In this document: piece after piece, positions 40,032 to 48,270 of the stretch
Position numbering within the stretch: position 1 is the stretch's first letter
Layout: the number at the start of each line of letters is the position of its first letter
Assembly (NCBI RefSeq): GCF_000717345.1
Contig: NZ_JNZA01000044.1
Location: 1-54,021 of the forward strand
Reading direction: 5' to 3'
Length of the DNA: 54,021 nucleotides
Source: Streptomyces lydicus
GTDB taxonomy: Bacteria > Actinomycetota > Actinomycetes > Streptomycetales > Streptomycetaceae
The notes under the pieces: model-generated
Told to the model about the DNA's origin: nothing
The model's input: only the letters and a program-made list of their open reading frames with translations
Databases searched by the model: none
Translations under genes and position numbers: made by a program

Positions 40032-40748
40032 ATGACCTTGCAGACACCGGAGCACGACGAGGCGCACGGCGGCGGGCTCGGCAGCCGCCTCAACTGGCTG
40101 CGTGCCGCCGTCCTCGGCGCCAACGACGGCATCGTCTCCACCGCCGGACTCGTCGTCGGCGTCGCCGGGGCGACCGACAGCCGCGGCGCGCTGTTGACGG
40201 CGGGGCTGGCGGGCCTGCTGGCCGGGTCCCTGTCGATGGCGGCCGGGGAATACGTGTCGGTCTCCACCCAGCGGGACTCGGAGAAGGCCGCCCTGGCCCA
40301 GGAGAAGCGGGAACTGGCCACCGAGCCGCAGGCCGAACTCGTCGAGCTGACGCAGCTGTTGCGGGGCAAGGGCCTGGAGGAGCAGCTCGCCCGGGAGGTC
40401 GCCGAGCAGCTGACCGCGCACGACGCGCTGCGCGCCCACGCCGAGGTCGAGCTGGGCATCGACCCCGACGAACTCACCAACCCGTGGCACGCGGCCGGCG
40501 CCAGCTTCCTCGCCTTCACGGTCGGGGCGCTGCTCCCGCTGCTGGCGATCGTGCTGCCGCCCGCCGGGCAGCGGCTGTGGATCACCGTGCTGGCGGTGCT
40601 GGTGGCGCTGGCGCTGTGCGGATGGAGCAGCGCCCGGCTGGGGGCCGCGCCGGTGGGCCGGGCGGTGCTGCGGAACGTGGGCGGCGGGGTGGTGGCGATG
40701 GCCGTCACCTACGCCGCGGGGTCGCTGCTGGGAGCCGTAGGGGTCTGA
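40032..40748 (+). CDS. VIT1/CCC1-family metal transporter
   Basis: A 238-aa membrane protein: NWLRAAVLGANDGIVSTAGLVVGVAGA, then LLTAGLAGLLAGSLSMAAGEYVSVSTQRDSEKAAL, the signature of VIT1/CCC1 transporters, a charged cytoplasmic helix (ELTQLLRGKGLEEQLAREVAEQL) with metal-binding Glu residues, and three more membrane segments. It moves Fe(II) or Mn(II) out of the cytoplasm. ATG at 40032. Single transcription unit. Confidence 0.93.
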   Translation: MTLQTPEHDEAHGGGLGSRLNWLRAAVLGANDGIVSTAGLVVGVAGATDSRGALLTAGLAGLLAGSLSMAAGEYVSVSTQRDSEKAALAQEKRELATEPQAELVELTQLLRGKGLEEQLAREVAEQLTAHDALRAHAEVELGIDPDELTNPWHAAGASFLAFTVGALLPLLAIVLPPAGQRLWITVLAVLVALALCGWSSARLGAAPVGRAVLRNVGGGVVAMAVTYAAGSLLGAVGV

Positions 40749-40769
40749 CCGGCCCCGACTGACGGCGGC

Positions 40770-41897
40770 TCAGCCGGCGGCCGCGCCGTACAGCTCCCGG
40801 TACGACGGGAAGAGGCCGCCCGGGCCGTCGACCGTTTCCGCGGTCAGCACGGCCCGTACCACCGCGCGGGTCAGCACGTCCGCGCCGGCCGCCAGGATCT
40901 CGTTCAGGGCGCCGGCCTCGGCGTGCACGCCGAAGGCGGGGTCCGCGGCCGGTCCCTCGGAGGTGAGCGGGCGGGCGCCGGTGGACAGGGCGAAGACCGT
41001 GTCGCCGTCGGAGAGCAGATGGACCGGGCGCAGCGCGCGGGCCAGCCCGTCGTGGGCGGTGCCGGCGAGCTTGTGGGCCCGGGCGCGGGTGAGCGCGGCG
41101 TCGGTGGCGACCACGGCGAGGGTCGTGTTCAGCGGCGGGTGGACGGAGCCGGCCGCGCGGGCCCGGGAGGTCTCCCCGGCCTCGGCCAGCCGGCGCTGCG
41201 CGGCGGCGTGCACCTCCGCGGGGGGCGGTGTGCCGAGCCCCTGCCACATCCGGCCGTACAGCACGCCGGTGCGGGGGTCGGCCGGCGAGCCCGCGGCGTT
41301 GACGGCGGCGAGCGCGGCGACGGTGACGCCGGAGGGCAGCACCGCGCTCGCGGTGCCGATGCCGCCCTTGAAGCCGCCGGCCACCGCTCCGGTGCCGGCG
41401 CCGGTGTTGCCCTCGCCGACCGGGGCGCCCGGGGCGGAGGCCGCGGCGGCCTCGACGGCGGCGCGGCCCAGCGCGGCGTCCGGGCGGGCCCGCCAGTCGC
41501 CGCCGCGACCCAGGTCGAACAGCGCGGCAGCCGGGACGACGGGCACCACCTGCGCGGGGTCGGGCCCCACCCGGAAGCCGCGGCCCGCGTCCTCCAGCCA
41601 GCCGACGACACCGGACGCCGCGTCAAGCCCGAAGGCACTGCCGCCGGTCAGCACCACCGCCTCGATCCGCTGAACGAGATTGCGGGGGTCCAGCGCGTCG
41701 GTCTCCCGGGTGCCGGGGCCGCCACCGCGCACATCGACGGCCGCAATCGCGCCGCCCTCGGGGGCGAGGACGACCGTGGTGCCGGTCAGCCGGCCGTGCC
41801 CGGTCCGCTGCGCATGGCCGACCCGCAGGCCCGGGACGTCGGTCAGGGCGTCCCGCGGCCCCGCGGGGTGCGGCCAGGCGTCGGCCCGCTCAGTAAT
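40770..41897 (-). CDS. P1-family (DmpA-like) peptidase with non-standard start
   Basis: A ~375-aa protein of the DmpA/BapA group. The N-terminal block ALTDVPGLRVGHAQRTG and TTVVLAP lies in frame only if translation starts upstream of 41732; the first ATG/GTG/TTG in that frame (GTG 41732) would lose it. The last possible start after an in-frame TGA is ATT at 41895-41897, or a CTG further in. RIEAVVLTGGSAFGLDAASGVV and PPLNTTLAVVATDAAL, with the self-cleavage Asn-Thr, are intact. These enzymes are N-terminal nucleophile aminopeptidases. The ATT overlaps the stop of the upstream L,D-transpeptidase gene (ATTACTGA), so coupling may permit a rare start. Confidence 0.75.
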   Translation of the reverse strand: MTERADAWPHPAGPRDALTDVPGLRVGHAQRTGHGRLTGTTVVLAPEGGAIAAVDVRGGGPGTRETDALDPRNLVQRIEAVVLTGGSAFGLDAASGVVGWLEDAGRGFRVGPDPAQVVPVVPAAALFDLGRGGDWRARPDAALGRAAVEAAAASAPGAPVGEGNTGAGTGAVAGGFKGGIGTASAVLPSGVTVAALAAVNAAGSPADPRTGVLYGRMWQGLGTPPPAEVHAAAQRRLAEAGETSRARAAGSVHPPLNTTLAVVATDAALTRARAHKLAGTAHDGLARALRPVHLLSDGDTVFALSTGARPLTSEGPAADPAFGVHAEAGALNEILAAGADVLTRAVVRAVLTAETVDGPGGLFPSYRELYGAAAG

Positions 41898-42723
41898 CGG
41901 CCGGTCCCATCACGACGACCGGGTGCAGGTCGGGGTCGAGGGTGCGCAGCAGCTGCCGCATCACCTTCGGCTTGAGGCTCACACAGCCCTGGGTGGGGCC
42001 GTCGTGGTCGACGTGCAGCCAGACGCCGCCGCCCTTGGCGTCGCCCCAGGGGCGCCGCGGGTCCAGCGGGGAGGAGCCGGCCTCCCGGTTGTAGTTGATG
42101 GCGATGACGTAGTCGAAGGCGCCGGCCAGCGGCTCGCCCTCCACGCCGGTGCCGTCGGCGACGAAGCTCTTGTTGTGGTCGTAGGGGAGTTTGGTGCCGT
42201 CGGGCGCGGGCAGCCGGCCGCCGGCGTCGGTGAGGGAGTAGATACCGATGGGGGAGCGCAGGTCGCCGTAGTGGTGGTCGTCGGTCCAGCCGTGGGCGGC
42301 GTTGTGCGCGGACCAGGTGGGGCCCGGCTCCCAGTCGTCCGAGTCCTCCTCCCGGGTGTACAGGACGACCCGGGACTCGAAGGAGTCCATGTCCTCGCCC
42401 GTCACGACCAGGACCTGCCGGCTGTCGGCAGGTATGCGGTTGCGGACCTCGTCGCTGAGGCCGGGGATCGGCCGGTCGGTGACCGGACCGCGTGCGGCGT
42501 TCGGGGCGGATTTGGGCGCGACGGCGGGAGTCCGTGGCGTGTCCGGACCGGAAGCCGTCGCGGACGTGGTGCTCTTGGCGTCGGTCCGGATGTCGTGGTC
42601 GTCACCCGAGGCCGGCCACGCCCACAGGGCGGTACCGACCAGGGTGGAGAGGGCGAGACCACTCACGGCCTTGCTGCGCCGGGACAGTCTCGTCCGTGCG
42701 CGGGACTGGGCGTGGCGGGCCAT
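41890..42723 (-). CDS. secreted L,D-transpeptidase-family protein (YkuD-like)
   Basis: A 277-aa exported protein. Arg-rich start, membrane segment AVSGLALSTLVGTALWAW (~19-37), a Thr/Ser/Pro linker, then a YkuD-type domain: YTREEDSDDWEPGPTWSAHN, SPIGIYSLTDAGG and the catalytic HVDHDGPTQGCVSL with His and Cys (H..TxGC). It acts on peptidoglycan outside the membrane. ATG at 42723. It shares an operon with the downstream P1 peptidase. Confidence 0.85.
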   Translation of the reverse strand: MARHAQSRARTRLSRRSKAVSGLALSTLVGTALWAWPASGDDHDIRTDAKSTTSATASGPDTPRTPAVAPKSAPNAARGPVTDRPIPGLSDEVRNRIPADSRQVLVVTGEDMDSFESRVVLYTREEDSDDWEPGPTWSAHNAAHGWTDDHHYGDLRSPIGIYSLTDAGGRLPAPDGTKLPYDHNKSFVADGTGVEGEPLAGAFDYVIAINYNREAGSSPLDPRRPWGDAKGGGVWLHVDHDGPTQGCVSLKPKVMRQLLRTLDPDLHPVVVMGPADY

Positions 42724-43166
42724 GGCTGGCGTCTCCTCCAGGTACGGACGGCGGTCGCCCCCGGGGCTTCCCGTAGGAGTTCCCCTGTCATAAAAAGGGC
42801 AATCTGCACCCTACCGCTTCTGCGTCAGCGCGCCTCCGGTGGCCTCCGTGAACCGTGGGGAACAGGAGCACGAATAGACGAGAAGTGGGGCCCATCGGTG
42901 ACCAATTGACGGCCAATCGGCGGGGAAGCGGCGGGAGAGGGGGTGGTGCGGAGCCCCCGCCGCGCTGGTGACGTGCCCTTTCCGGAGGGGCGGGAAGATG
43001 GCCGAATCTGATGCGGGATCAGAGTGGTTCGACACCCTGTACGGCCGTTCGGCACGCTTACGGGGGACCGGACGGGGCCCGGCCGGCGGTATCCGGCGGT
43101 CCGCGCCGCGACCGGCGCGGGGACGGACTCCCCGAGACGGGTGACGGCACGCCGGCCGGCCCCGCC
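42724..43166. other. intergenic region, one weak small ORF
   Basis: No RNA, repeat or strong hairpin is evident in the 443 bp between the transpeptidase promoter and the ltrA stop, apart from the 48-codon ORF listed at 42998-43144. Confidence 0.4.
42998..43144 (+). CDS. possible 48-aa ORF with a TTA codon
   Basis: ATG at 42998 with GGAGGGG seven bases upstream. The peptide starts MAESDAGSEWFDTLYGRSAR and then turns Arg/Gly/Pro-rich. Codon 21 is TTA, which in Streptomyces needs the bldA tRNA. The acidic-aromatic start is unlike random GC-rich translation, but the tail is low-complexity. It could be the N-terminal stub of a longer, lost gene. Confidence 0.3.
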   Translation: MAESDAGSEWFDTLYGRSARLRGTGRGPAGGIRRSAPRPARGRTPRDG

Positions 43167-44324
43167 CTACTGCTCCAGAGCGGTGCCCTGACGGGCCGTA
43201 AGAGTGACGCCCGCGGCGACCGTCGCGGCGGCCACCAGACCGGCCGCCGGCACCGCCCAGGACCCCGCGAAGGTGCACGCCAGCACCAGCACCGACGACA
43301 CCGGCAGCACCAGGTGCTGCGCCGGGCCGCGCTTGTGATGGCGGGAGTGGATCAGCCACACGGTGAACATGAACAGCGCGGCCGGCACGGTCACGCAGGC
43401 GCCCGCCGCCGACGCCGACAGCTGCGCCTTGTCGAACGCCTGCGCCACCGCCACCTCGATGCCCGCCCCGACCGCGGCCGCCGAGCCGAACACCAGGTAG
43501 TGGCCGTAGCCCCACAGGAACGCCTGCCGGTTCGAGCGCAGATGCAGATGGATGGGCACGGCGAAGTAGATCCAGTACGCCGCGAACACCACCAGCAGCC
43601 CACCGCCCGCGAGCGGCAGCAGCGTCCCCAGCTCGTCGTGCTCGTCCAGCGCCGACTGCACCGCCACGGTGGCCGCCGCGATCGTCTCGCCCAGCACGAT
43701 GATGGTGAACAGCCCGTACCGCTCGGCGATGTGATGCGGATGCCAGGTCGTCTGGTACGAGCGCTCGGCCAGGGCCGGCACGGCCAGCTCCATCAGCCCG
43801 ACCACCACGAACACCCACAGCACATCGCCCTCGGGCAGCAGCAGCAGTCCCAGCCAGCCGACCTGGCAGACCGTCACCCCCAGGGCGTAGCCCAGCGCGG
43901 TGCGCCGCTCGGTGCCCCGGCTGCCGCGCGCGGCCCGCAGCCACTGGCTGACCATCGCCAGCCGCATCACCAGGTACCCGCACCAGACGACGGTGAAATC
44001 GCTGTCGGCGAAGGCGCGCGGCACCCCCGCCGCCAGGATCAGCACCCCCACGATCTGGACCAGCGTCACCACCCGGTACAGCGGATCGTCGGTGTCGTAC
44101 GCCGACGCGAACCAGCTGAAGTTCATCCACGCCCACCAGACGGCGAAGAACAGCATCAGATAGCCGGAGATGCCGTGTCCCCAGTGCCCCTCGGTCAGCG
44201 CGTGCGCCAGCTGCCGGCCGGCCTGGGCGACCGCCACGACGAAGCACAGGTCGAAGAAGAGCTCCAGCGGGGTCGCGGTGCGGTGCTCCTCGTCGCGGCG
44301 GCGCGCCTGCATGAGGTCCGGCAC
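43167..44324 (-). CDS. ltrA: LtrA-family membrane protein
   Basis: A 385-aa protein with ~11-12 membrane segments. RTATPLELFFDLCFVVAVAQ near the start, WWAWMNFSWFASAYDTDDPLYRVVTLVQ, HHIAERYGLFTIIVLGETI and LRSNRQAFLWGYGHYLVFGSA are signatures of the low-temperature-requirement protein A family. Its biochemical role is unknown. GTG start at 44324 with GAGAGGAG upstream. Confidence 0.92.
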   Translation of the reverse strand: MPDLMQARRRDEEHRTATPLELFFDLCFVVAVAQAGRQLAHALTEGHWGHGISGYLMLFFAVWWAWMNFSWFASAYDTDDPLYRVVTLVQIVGVLILAAGVPRAFADSDFTVVWCGYLVMRLAMVSQWLRAARGSRGTERRTALGYALGVTVCQVGWLGLLLLPEGDVLWVFVVVGLMELAVPALAERSYQTTWHPHHIAERYGLFTIIVLGETIAAATVAVQSALDEHDELGTLLPLAGGGLLVVFAAYWIYFAVPIHLHLRSNRQAFLWGYGHYLVFGSAAAVGAGIEVAVAQAFDKAQLSASAAGACVTVPAALFMFTVWLIHSRHHKRGPAQHLVLPVSSVLVLACTFAGSWAVPAAGLVAAATVAAGVTLTARQGTALEQ

Positions 44325-44429
44325 ATCAGCTCCTCTCGTCGGCCCGGCGGGGCCGCCCTCAGTACAACGCGGGCGGGCGGTGCCGCCGGTGAGGGAGCGC
44401 GGTGTGTCGTACGGCCGAGGGCCCGCCGG

Positions 44430-45461
44430 CTACTCGGCGACCGCCTCCACCACCGACGGGAACGCAGACGTCGGCAGCACCCGGGTCAGCCGGAAACCGC
44501 ACGCCGACAGCAGCGTCGCGAACTCCTCCGCGGTCCGCTCCTGCCCGTCGACCACCACCATCATCGCGACGTCCAGGGTCTTGCCGAAGTGCGGCGCGTT
44601 GCCCGGCGGCAGCACCGCGTCGACGATCAGCAGCCGGCTGCCCGCCGCCGTCGCCGTACGGCAGTTCCGCAGAATGCGCCGGCAGTCCTCGTCCGACCAG
44701 TCGTGCAGCACATGCTTGAGCACATAGACGTCCCCACCCGGAGGCACGGACGCGAAGAAGTCGCCCTCCTCGGTGCGCCAGCGGCCCTTCAACTCGTCGC
44801 CGTCCAGAAGGTGGTGGGCCAGCGGCGGCGTCTGGTCGAACAGCACCCCGGTCAGCTGCGGACGGCGGCGCAGCGCGGCCCGCAGCAGACCGCCGCGGCC
44901 ACCGCCGACGTCCACGACCGTGCCGGTCTCCGGAAAGGGATAGGCGTCCGCCACCGCCTCGTCCACCGGCGCGGACAGCGACGCCATCCCGTCGTCGAAG
45001 AGCCGCCGGGCGACCGGGTCCGCCATCAGGTGCTCGAAGAGCGGCGCCCCGAAGGTCCGCTCGAAGGAGGGGCCGCCGTGTTGTACGGCGTCCGGCAGTG
45101 CGGCCGAGGTCCGCAGGAACATCGCGTCGGTCATCATCAGCACCGCGGAGTGCAGCGAATCGGGCACGTCGGTACGCAGCGGTTCGGCGGCCGGCGTCAG
45201 CCGGTAGGCGCCCGAGGAGTCCTCCCGGAAGATGCCCCGGGTGGCGAGGTAGCGCAGCACCCGCCGGAGATGCGGGGCGTGGGTGCCGGTCGCGGCGGCC
45301 AGCTGCTCGGCCGTGCGCGGGCCCCCGGAGAGGTGGTCGGCGAGGCGGTGCCGGGCGGCGGTGCGCAGTGCCGCGGAGAAGAGATGGCCCATGGCCTGGT
45401 CCATCAGATGTGTGGTGATGTCGTGCGGCTCGCCGTTCGGTCGGTGGGGTGAAGTGGCCAA
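44430..45461 (-). CDS. SAM-dependent O-methyltransferase (family 2)
   Basis: A 343-aa protein: N-terminal winged-helix dimer domain (AARHRLADHLSGGPRTAEQLAAATGTHAPHLRRVLRYLATRGIF), then a Rossmann domain with VVDVGGGRGGLLRAAL (SAM motif I), VLFDQTPPLAHHL and VLKHVLHDWSDEDCRRILRNCR (catalytic His, as in plant and polyketide O-methyltransferases). It methylates a hydroxyl on a small molecule, perhaps a secondary metabolite. TTG start at 45461 chosen because GGAGG lies six bases upstream; the frame before it is not coding. Confidence 0.87.
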   Translation of the reverse strand: MATSPHRPNGEPHDITTHLMDQAMGHLFSAALRTAARHRLADHLSGGPRTAEQLAAATGTHAPHLRRVLRYLATRGIFREDSSGAYRLTPAAEPLRTDVPDSLHSAVLMMTDAMFLRTSAALPDAVQHGGPSFERTFGAPLFEHLMADPVARRLFDDGMASLSAPVDEAVADAYPFPETGTVVDVGGGRGGLLRAALRRRPQLTGVLFDQTPPLAHHLLDGDELKGRWRTEEGDFFASVPPGGDVYVLKHVLHDWSDEDCRRILRNCRTATAAGSRLLIVDAVLPPGNAPHFGKTLDVAMMVVVDGQERTAEEFATLLSACGFRLTRVLPTSAFPSVVEAVAE

Positions 45462-45651
45462 CGTCGGCCTCCGGTCCTCGGCTCGGGCCTGCCAGCGCCA
45501 CGGCTCGCAGGCGGGTTGATCCACGGTTGCAGCAGCGGGCTGCGGTGTCACGGACAGTGCTGCGGGCAACCGCCAAGTCCGGCCAGCGCGGCGGCGACCG
45601 GGTACGCCGGGAGGCTCGAAGCCCGGCCGCCGTTCATGGTCGAATGCGCGT

Positions 45652-46965
45652 ATGAGCGACAGTGACACGACCGGACACACCGCCCCCGCGGCCGCCCCCG
45701 ACTCCGCCCCCACCGCCGTCCTCGCCCCGCTCGACGACCGCCTCGACGACCTCGTGGCGCTCTACGAGGACCTCCACCGCCACCCCGAACTCGGCTTCGA
45801 GGAGACCCGCACCGCCGCCGAGGCCGCCCGCCGGCTGACCCGCAGCGGCTACGACGTCACCACCGGCATCGCCGGCACCGGCGTCGCGGGCGTCCTGCGC
45901 AACGGCCCCGGCCCGGTGGTGCTGCTGCGCGCCGACATGGACGCGCTGCCCGTCACCGAGGACTCCGGCCTGCCGTACGCCTCCACGGTCCCCGGCCGGA
46001 TGCACGCCTGCGGCCACGACGTCCACGTCACCTGCCTGCTGGGCGCCGCCGACCTGCTCGCCGCCGGCCGCGCGCACTGGTCCGGCACGCTGATCGCCCT
46101 CTTCCAGCCCGCCGAGGAGGTCGGCAGCGGAGCCCGTGCGCTGATCGACGCCGGCCTCTACGACAAGGACCTGGTGCCCACGCCCGACGTGGTGCTGGCC
46201 CAGCACGTCGCCCCCTTCGGCGCCGGCCTGATCGCGTACTGCCCGGGCGCCTGCATGGCCGCCGCCGACAGCCTGCAGATCACCTTCCACGGCACCGGCG
46301 GCCACGGCTCCCGCCCCGAGACCACCACCGACCCGGTGCTCATGGCGGCGTCCTTCGTCCAGCGGGTGCAGTCCGTGGTGTCCCGCGAAGTCGCCCCCAA
46401 GGACCGGGTCGTGGTCACCGTCGGCTCCTTCCACGCCGGCGACAGCGCCAACGTCATCCCCGACCGGGCCGTCGTACGGCTCAGCGTCCGCACCTTCGAC
46501 GAGACCGTACGCACCTCCGTGCTCGCCGCCATCGACCGCATGGCCCGTGCCGAGGCCGCCGCCTCCGGCGCCGACCGCGACCCCGAGACGGAGCTCCTCG
46601 ACTCCTTCCCCGTCACCGTCAACGACGCCGCCACCCTCGGCTCGGTCAACGAGGAGTTCACCCGGGTCTTCGGCGAACAGCGGCTGTTCGCCTACGAGCC
46701 GGCCACCGGCAGCGAGGACGCCGGCCTCCTGGCGACCGCCGCCGGGGCGCCGCTCTACTACTGGTGGCTCGGCGGATGGGACCCGGAGGAATTCCGCACC
46801 GCCCTCGCCGCCGGCCGGCTGGCCCAGGACATCCCCTCCAACCACTCCCCGCGGTTCGTCCCGGTGCCCCGGCCGACCCTCACCATGGGCGTCCAGGCGC
46901 TGACCGCGGGGGCGCTCAACCAGCTGGGAAAGGGGACGGGGGACGCGGCGGAAACCGCCGGTTGA
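45652..46965 (+). CDS. M20-family amidohydrolase
   Basis: A 437-aa metal-dependent hydrolase: YEDLHRHPELGFEETRTA, VVLLRADMDALPVTE, MHACGHDVHVTCLLGAA, FQPAEEVGSGARALIDAG, APFGAGLIAYCPG and NHSPRFVPV supply the metal ligands of the hippurate-hydrolase/HipO group. It removes acyl groups from amino acids or related amides. ATG at 45652. Convergent with nothing; followed by the MerR-PP2C gene on the same strand. Confidence 0.9.
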   Translation: MSDSDTTGHTAPAAAPDSAPTAVLAPLDDRLDDLVALYEDLHRHPELGFEETRTAAEAARRLTRSGYDVTTGIAGTGVAGVLRNGPGPVVLLRADMDALPVTEDSGLPYASTVPGRMHACGHDVHVTCLLGAADLLAAGRAHWSGTLIALFQPAEEVGSGARALIDAGLYDKDLVPTPDVVLAQHVAPFGAGLIAYCPGACMAAADSLQITFHGTGGHGSRPETTTDPVLMAASFVQRVQSVVSREVAPKDRVVVTVGSFHAGDSANVIPDRAVVRLSVRTFDETVRTSVLAAIDRMARAEAAASGADRDPETELLDSFPVTVNDAATLGSVNEEFTRVFGEQRLFAYEPATGSEDAGLLATAAGAPLYYWWLGGWDPEEFRTALAAGRLAQDIPSNHSPRFVPVPRPTLTMGVQALTAGALNQLGKGTGDAAETAG

Positions 46966-47087
46966 CCTTGTCCTTGGGGGAAGGCCCAGCATCGGCAGGG
47001 CCGGGCAGACGCCCGGTACGAGGAAGAACAGCCGGCCCGGACCGTACGGAACGGCCGGACCGGCGGACGCCGGAGGGAGGCGGGGGC

Positions 47088-48185
47088 ATGAACCACGACG
47101 CGGACGGTGCGGAACTTCTCACCATCGGAGCGTTCGCCCGCGCCTCCCGGCTCTCGCCGAAGGCCCTGCGCCTCTACGACGAGCTGCGCCTGCTGCCGCC
47201 GGCCCACGTCGACCCGGTCAACGGCTACCGCCGTTACGCCCCGGCCCAGTTGGAGCGGGCCCGCCTGGTCGCCTGGCTGCGCCGGCTCGGCATGCCGCTG
47301 ACCCGCATCCGCGAGGTGTGCGAACTGATGCCCGACACGGCGGCCGAGGCGGTCGCCGCGTACTGGGCCCAGGTCGAAGCCGACACCGCCGCCCGCCGCG
47401 ACCTGGCCGCCTTCCTCGTCGACCAACTTCAGCGGAAGGACACCGCCCCCATGACTGCCTCGGCCACGCCACTGACCATGCGCTACGCCGCCCGTACCGA
47501 CCGCGGCCTGGTCCGCCCCGCCAACCAGGACGCCGCCCACGCGGGCCCGCGACTGCTCGCCGTCGCCGACGGCTACGGCCCGGAGGGCGGCCGCGCCGCG
47601 GCCGCGGCCGTGAGCGCGCTCCAGCACCTGGAGGACGCCCCGGCCGGCACGGACCCCCTGTCGGCACTGGAGGAAGCGGCCCGCCGCGCCCACCGGGCCG
47701 CGCCGACGGCCGACGAGGCCACCGGCAGCACCCTCACCGCCCTCCTCCGCGCCGGCTCCCAGCTGGCCCTCCTGCACCTCGGCGACTCGCGGGCCTACGT
47801 CCTGCGCGACTCCGGCCTCTTCCGCATCACCCACGACCACAGCCTGGTCCAGTCCCTCATCGACGAGGGCCGCCTCACCCCCGAAGAGGCCCCGTCCCAC
47901 CCGCAGCGCGCCCAGCTCCTGCGCTCCCTGGACGGCGGCAGCCCGTTCACCCCCGACCTCCAACTCCTCGACGCCCGCCCCGGCGAGCGCTACCTCCTGT
48001 GCACCGACGGCCTCACCGGCGTCGTCCCGCCCGAGTCCCTCCAGGACGTACTGACCGCCGCCGAAACCCCCGAGCAGGCCGTGGCGGACCTGATCGCCCT
48101 GGCCCACGCGGCGGGTGCGCCGGACAACGTGGCATGCGTGGTGGCGGACCTGCACCCGGCCGACGCCGAGGTGCTCGCCGCGTAA
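47088..48185 (+). CDS. MerR regulator fused to PP2C-type phosphatase
   Basis: A 365-aa protein. Residues ~10-115 are a MerR winged helix with coiled coil (LTIGAFARASRLSPKALRLYDELRLLPP, NGYRRYAPAQLERARLVAWLRRLGMPL). Residues ~130-360 are a PP2C serine/threonine phosphatase: DRGLVRPANQDAA, VADGYGPEGG (metal Asp D161), LHLGDSRAYVLRDSGLFRITHDHSLV, LLCTDGLTGVV and PDNVACVV. The usual GMGGH is replaced by GYGPEGG. The ATG at 47088 has GGAGGGAGG upstream. An internal ATG at codon 122, with GCGGAAGGA before it, could give a phosphatase-only product. A regulator whose DNA binding and dephosphorylation are linked is the simplest reading. Confidence 0.88.
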   Translation: MNHDADGAELLTIGAFARASRLSPKALRLYDELRLLPPAHVDPVNGYRRYAPAQLERARLVAWLRRLGMPLTRIREVCELMPDTAAEAVAAYWAQVEADTAARRDLAAFLVDQLQRKDTAPMTASATPLTMRYAARTDRGLVRPANQDAAHAGPRLLAVADGYGPEGGRAAAAAVSALQHLEDAPAGTDPLSALEEAARRAHRAAPTADEATGSTLTALLRAGSQLALLHLGDSRAYVLRDSGLFRITHDHSLVQSLIDEGRLTPEEAPSHPQRAQLLRSLDGGSPFTPDLQLLDARPGERYLLCTDGLTGVVPPESLQDVLTAAETPEQAVADLIALAHAAGAPDNVACVVADLHPADAEVLAA

Positions 48186-48234
48186 GCGGACCGCACGACC
48201 CCGGCCCCGAGCCGCCGTGCGCCGCGAACGGCCT

Positions 48235-48267
48235 CTCGGGGTGGCGGGCGGTGCCCGCCACCCCGAG
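48235..48267. terminator. bidirectional terminator between PP2C and SQR genes
   Basis: Perfect 15-bp arms CTCGGGGTGGCGGGC (48235-48249) and GCCCGCCACCCCGAG (48253-48267) with a 3-nt loop, between two convergent genes. Confidence 0.88.
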
Positions 48268-48270
48268 CCG

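Noticed and set aside
43011..45452. 813-codon plus-strand frame opposite ltrA and the O-methyltransferase
   Set aside because: Arg/His/Gln-rich shadow; the minus-strand genes carry the family motifs.
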